Below, one piece after another: positions 62,625 to 64,000 of a stretch of 64,000 nt of DNA. This DNA comes from Porites lobata (Eukaryota; Cnidaria; Anthozoa; Scleractinia; Poritidae), in the NCBI GenBank assembly GCA_942486035.1, contig CALNXK010000026.1:2002001-2066000 (forward strand), written 5' to 3'. A program made the translations under genes and the position numbers. The notes under the pieces were generated by a model. The model searched no databases. It worked only from the letters and a program-made list of their open reading frames with translations, and was not told the DNA's origin. The number at the start of each line of letters is the position of its first letter. Within the stretch, counting starts at the first letter, position 1.

Positions 62625-64000
62625 ACTTTTAGCAAAAGGGGTTAACCCATCATTTTGCTAAAAAGTTGAGATCTTTTGATTGTTTGTTTTTGGGCACGAA
62701 AGACCAAGAAAGAACGTCTGGTTGGAAGTGCTAATCACTAAGCATAGGTATATTAAGCATGGTCTTAACGATTAGCCGTGTCAAAAGCACTTTTCAATTT
62801 AGTTGTTTATGATATACGTACACATATTTATCATCATAATGAACAAAAATCCACATATATAGCTTCACTTATTCTAGGAGCGCTCAATGCATAAAAGTAT
62901 GCGGAGTGAAATACATTTTCAAAAAGGATGGAAGTTAATAGAGTTGTAACTCAAGAGTTTCACGCACTAAGCGATCATCATATCTTTTTTTATTTTCCGG
63001 TATTCGCTGGTGATTGCTTAATCGGAATGCGATTTGCGCTTTTGCTGACGTTTTAATTTTGAGTAATTTATTTCGAGTCCTGGCGGGGGACGTAAGCTGT
63101 GCCTGGCCCGCCCCAGATTTTCTTTCCTCTTTTTCCCACGGAGTTTTTTGGGGTAGGTTTTTTCTGGCCACCCTGGTTAAAAAGGTTAAATTTGTTCATT
63201 ATTTCATTTTGGGCGAAAAAGATTGAGAAAAAAAGGTTAGAGATAAACAGAAAAGAAGCCTTTCTGGACTGTAAAAAATATCGAAATTTTGCATAATCGA
63301 AAAATTTGAATTTTTGAAAGGGGGTAACCCATGATTTTGGTCGAAAATGTTACGTTATTTGTTTTTGGGCAAAATAGACCTAGAAAGGTGTTTAGAGACG
63401 TTTTAAGCCTTTTCCAGGCTATAAAAAAATCGAGATCAAATTTAAAGTTTTACAAAGGGGTAAACCCATGGTTTAGGTAAAAAAAAAAGGCAATTTTTTT
63501 CATATTGTTTCGTTTTCGGCAACAGTCATGTCCAATACTGCCGCACTAAAAAGCCTATCTAGAATGTGAAAATCGCGATTTGGTGTAGTCGTTTATTACC
63601 GTTTATTTATCACGTTTGACGTGATTTTGGTCATTTAAGAAATGTTTTAAATAAAAAAGAAGCCTTTCTGTACAACAATATCGATTTTACCAGGAGTCGG
63701 CTCCTGATTTTACATAGACGGTAATTAGCAGATTTTTTTTCAAAGGGGTTAACCAATGATTTTGGTCCAAAATTTTTATTTTAATTTTATTTGGTTTTAT
63801 TCAAAACTGACTTACAAGAAATGTTTAGACATACTTTTGGTAGAAAAAAAGCCTTTCTAGTCTATAAAAGTATCGATTTTTGGTTGCCAAACCTGAATTT
63901 TTCCAAAGGGTTTAATTCATGATTTTACTCAAAAATGTTGAAGTTTTGCCAATAGGGGAAAATATACCTCAGGCTAGAAAAATGTTTAGGGAAGTTTTAA
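62625..64000 (+). repeat. Degenerate tandem array, unit about 140-160 bases, open at right edge
   Basis: AAAGGGGTTAACCCATGATT-like starts recur near 62635, 63317, 63455, 63744 and 63906. Each is followed by TTTGTTTTTGGGCAAAATAG-like, AAATGTTTAGAGACGTTTTA-like and AAGCCTTTCTAGTCTATAAA-like segments. Units are strongly diverged and the array continues past the window. Confidence 0.65.

Overview
The window looks like nuclear DNA of an anthozoan cnidarian, most likely a stony coral or close relative. It is AT-rich and intron-dense with GT-AG introns. It has no bacterial gene spacing and is crowded with short palindromic non-autonomous elements. The strongest taxonomic cue is a pair of secreted astacin proteases fused to ShK-type cysteine modules and a coagulation-factor-5/8 (discoidin) domain. 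No species can be named from the sequence alone. All exon models below were built by hand from reading frame, splice consensus and, where available, agreement between paralogs.

Layout, left to right. (1) 558-3211, minus strand: the first two coding exons of a type II membrane glutamate carboxypeptidase (NAALADase/FOLH1 family); the rest lies beyond the left edge. Its second intron holds a (TTA)n tract and a Penelope-like inverted repeat with a hammerhead-like core. (2) 5740-11283, plus: a complete five-exon gene for a 486-residue nuclear-type protein with a SAP domain and a C-terminal domain resembling the DPPA2/4 conserved region. (3) 14428-19062 and 24460-29167, minus: two tandem four-exon paralogs encoding leaderless proteins of 175 and 173 residues, best read as interleukin-1-like beta-trefoil proteins, with conserved promoters. 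(4) 31155-41870 and 45582-60086, plus: two tandem paralogs of 636 and 638 residues with the order signal peptide, propeptide, astacin catalytic domain, ShK, ShK, Pro/Thr linker, ShK, F5/8C. (5) 60087-64000: the 3' leader end of the second astacin gene, a palindromic element, and a degenerate tandem array running off the right edge.

The two tandem pairs are independent local duplications. The astacin pair keeps the same exon phases through the shared domains. Almost all introns are phase 1, which suits the shuffling of domain-encoding exons. The IL-1-like pair shares exon borders, start-codon placement, TATA position and several hundred bases of upstream DNA. I see no operon-like or pathway link between the neighbours. 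The most notable items are the IL-1-like pair, because that cytokine family is usually treated as vertebrate, and the DPPA2/4-like gene, because its best-known relatives are mammalian pluripotency factors. Both identifications rest on motif reading only and need structural or profile confirmation.
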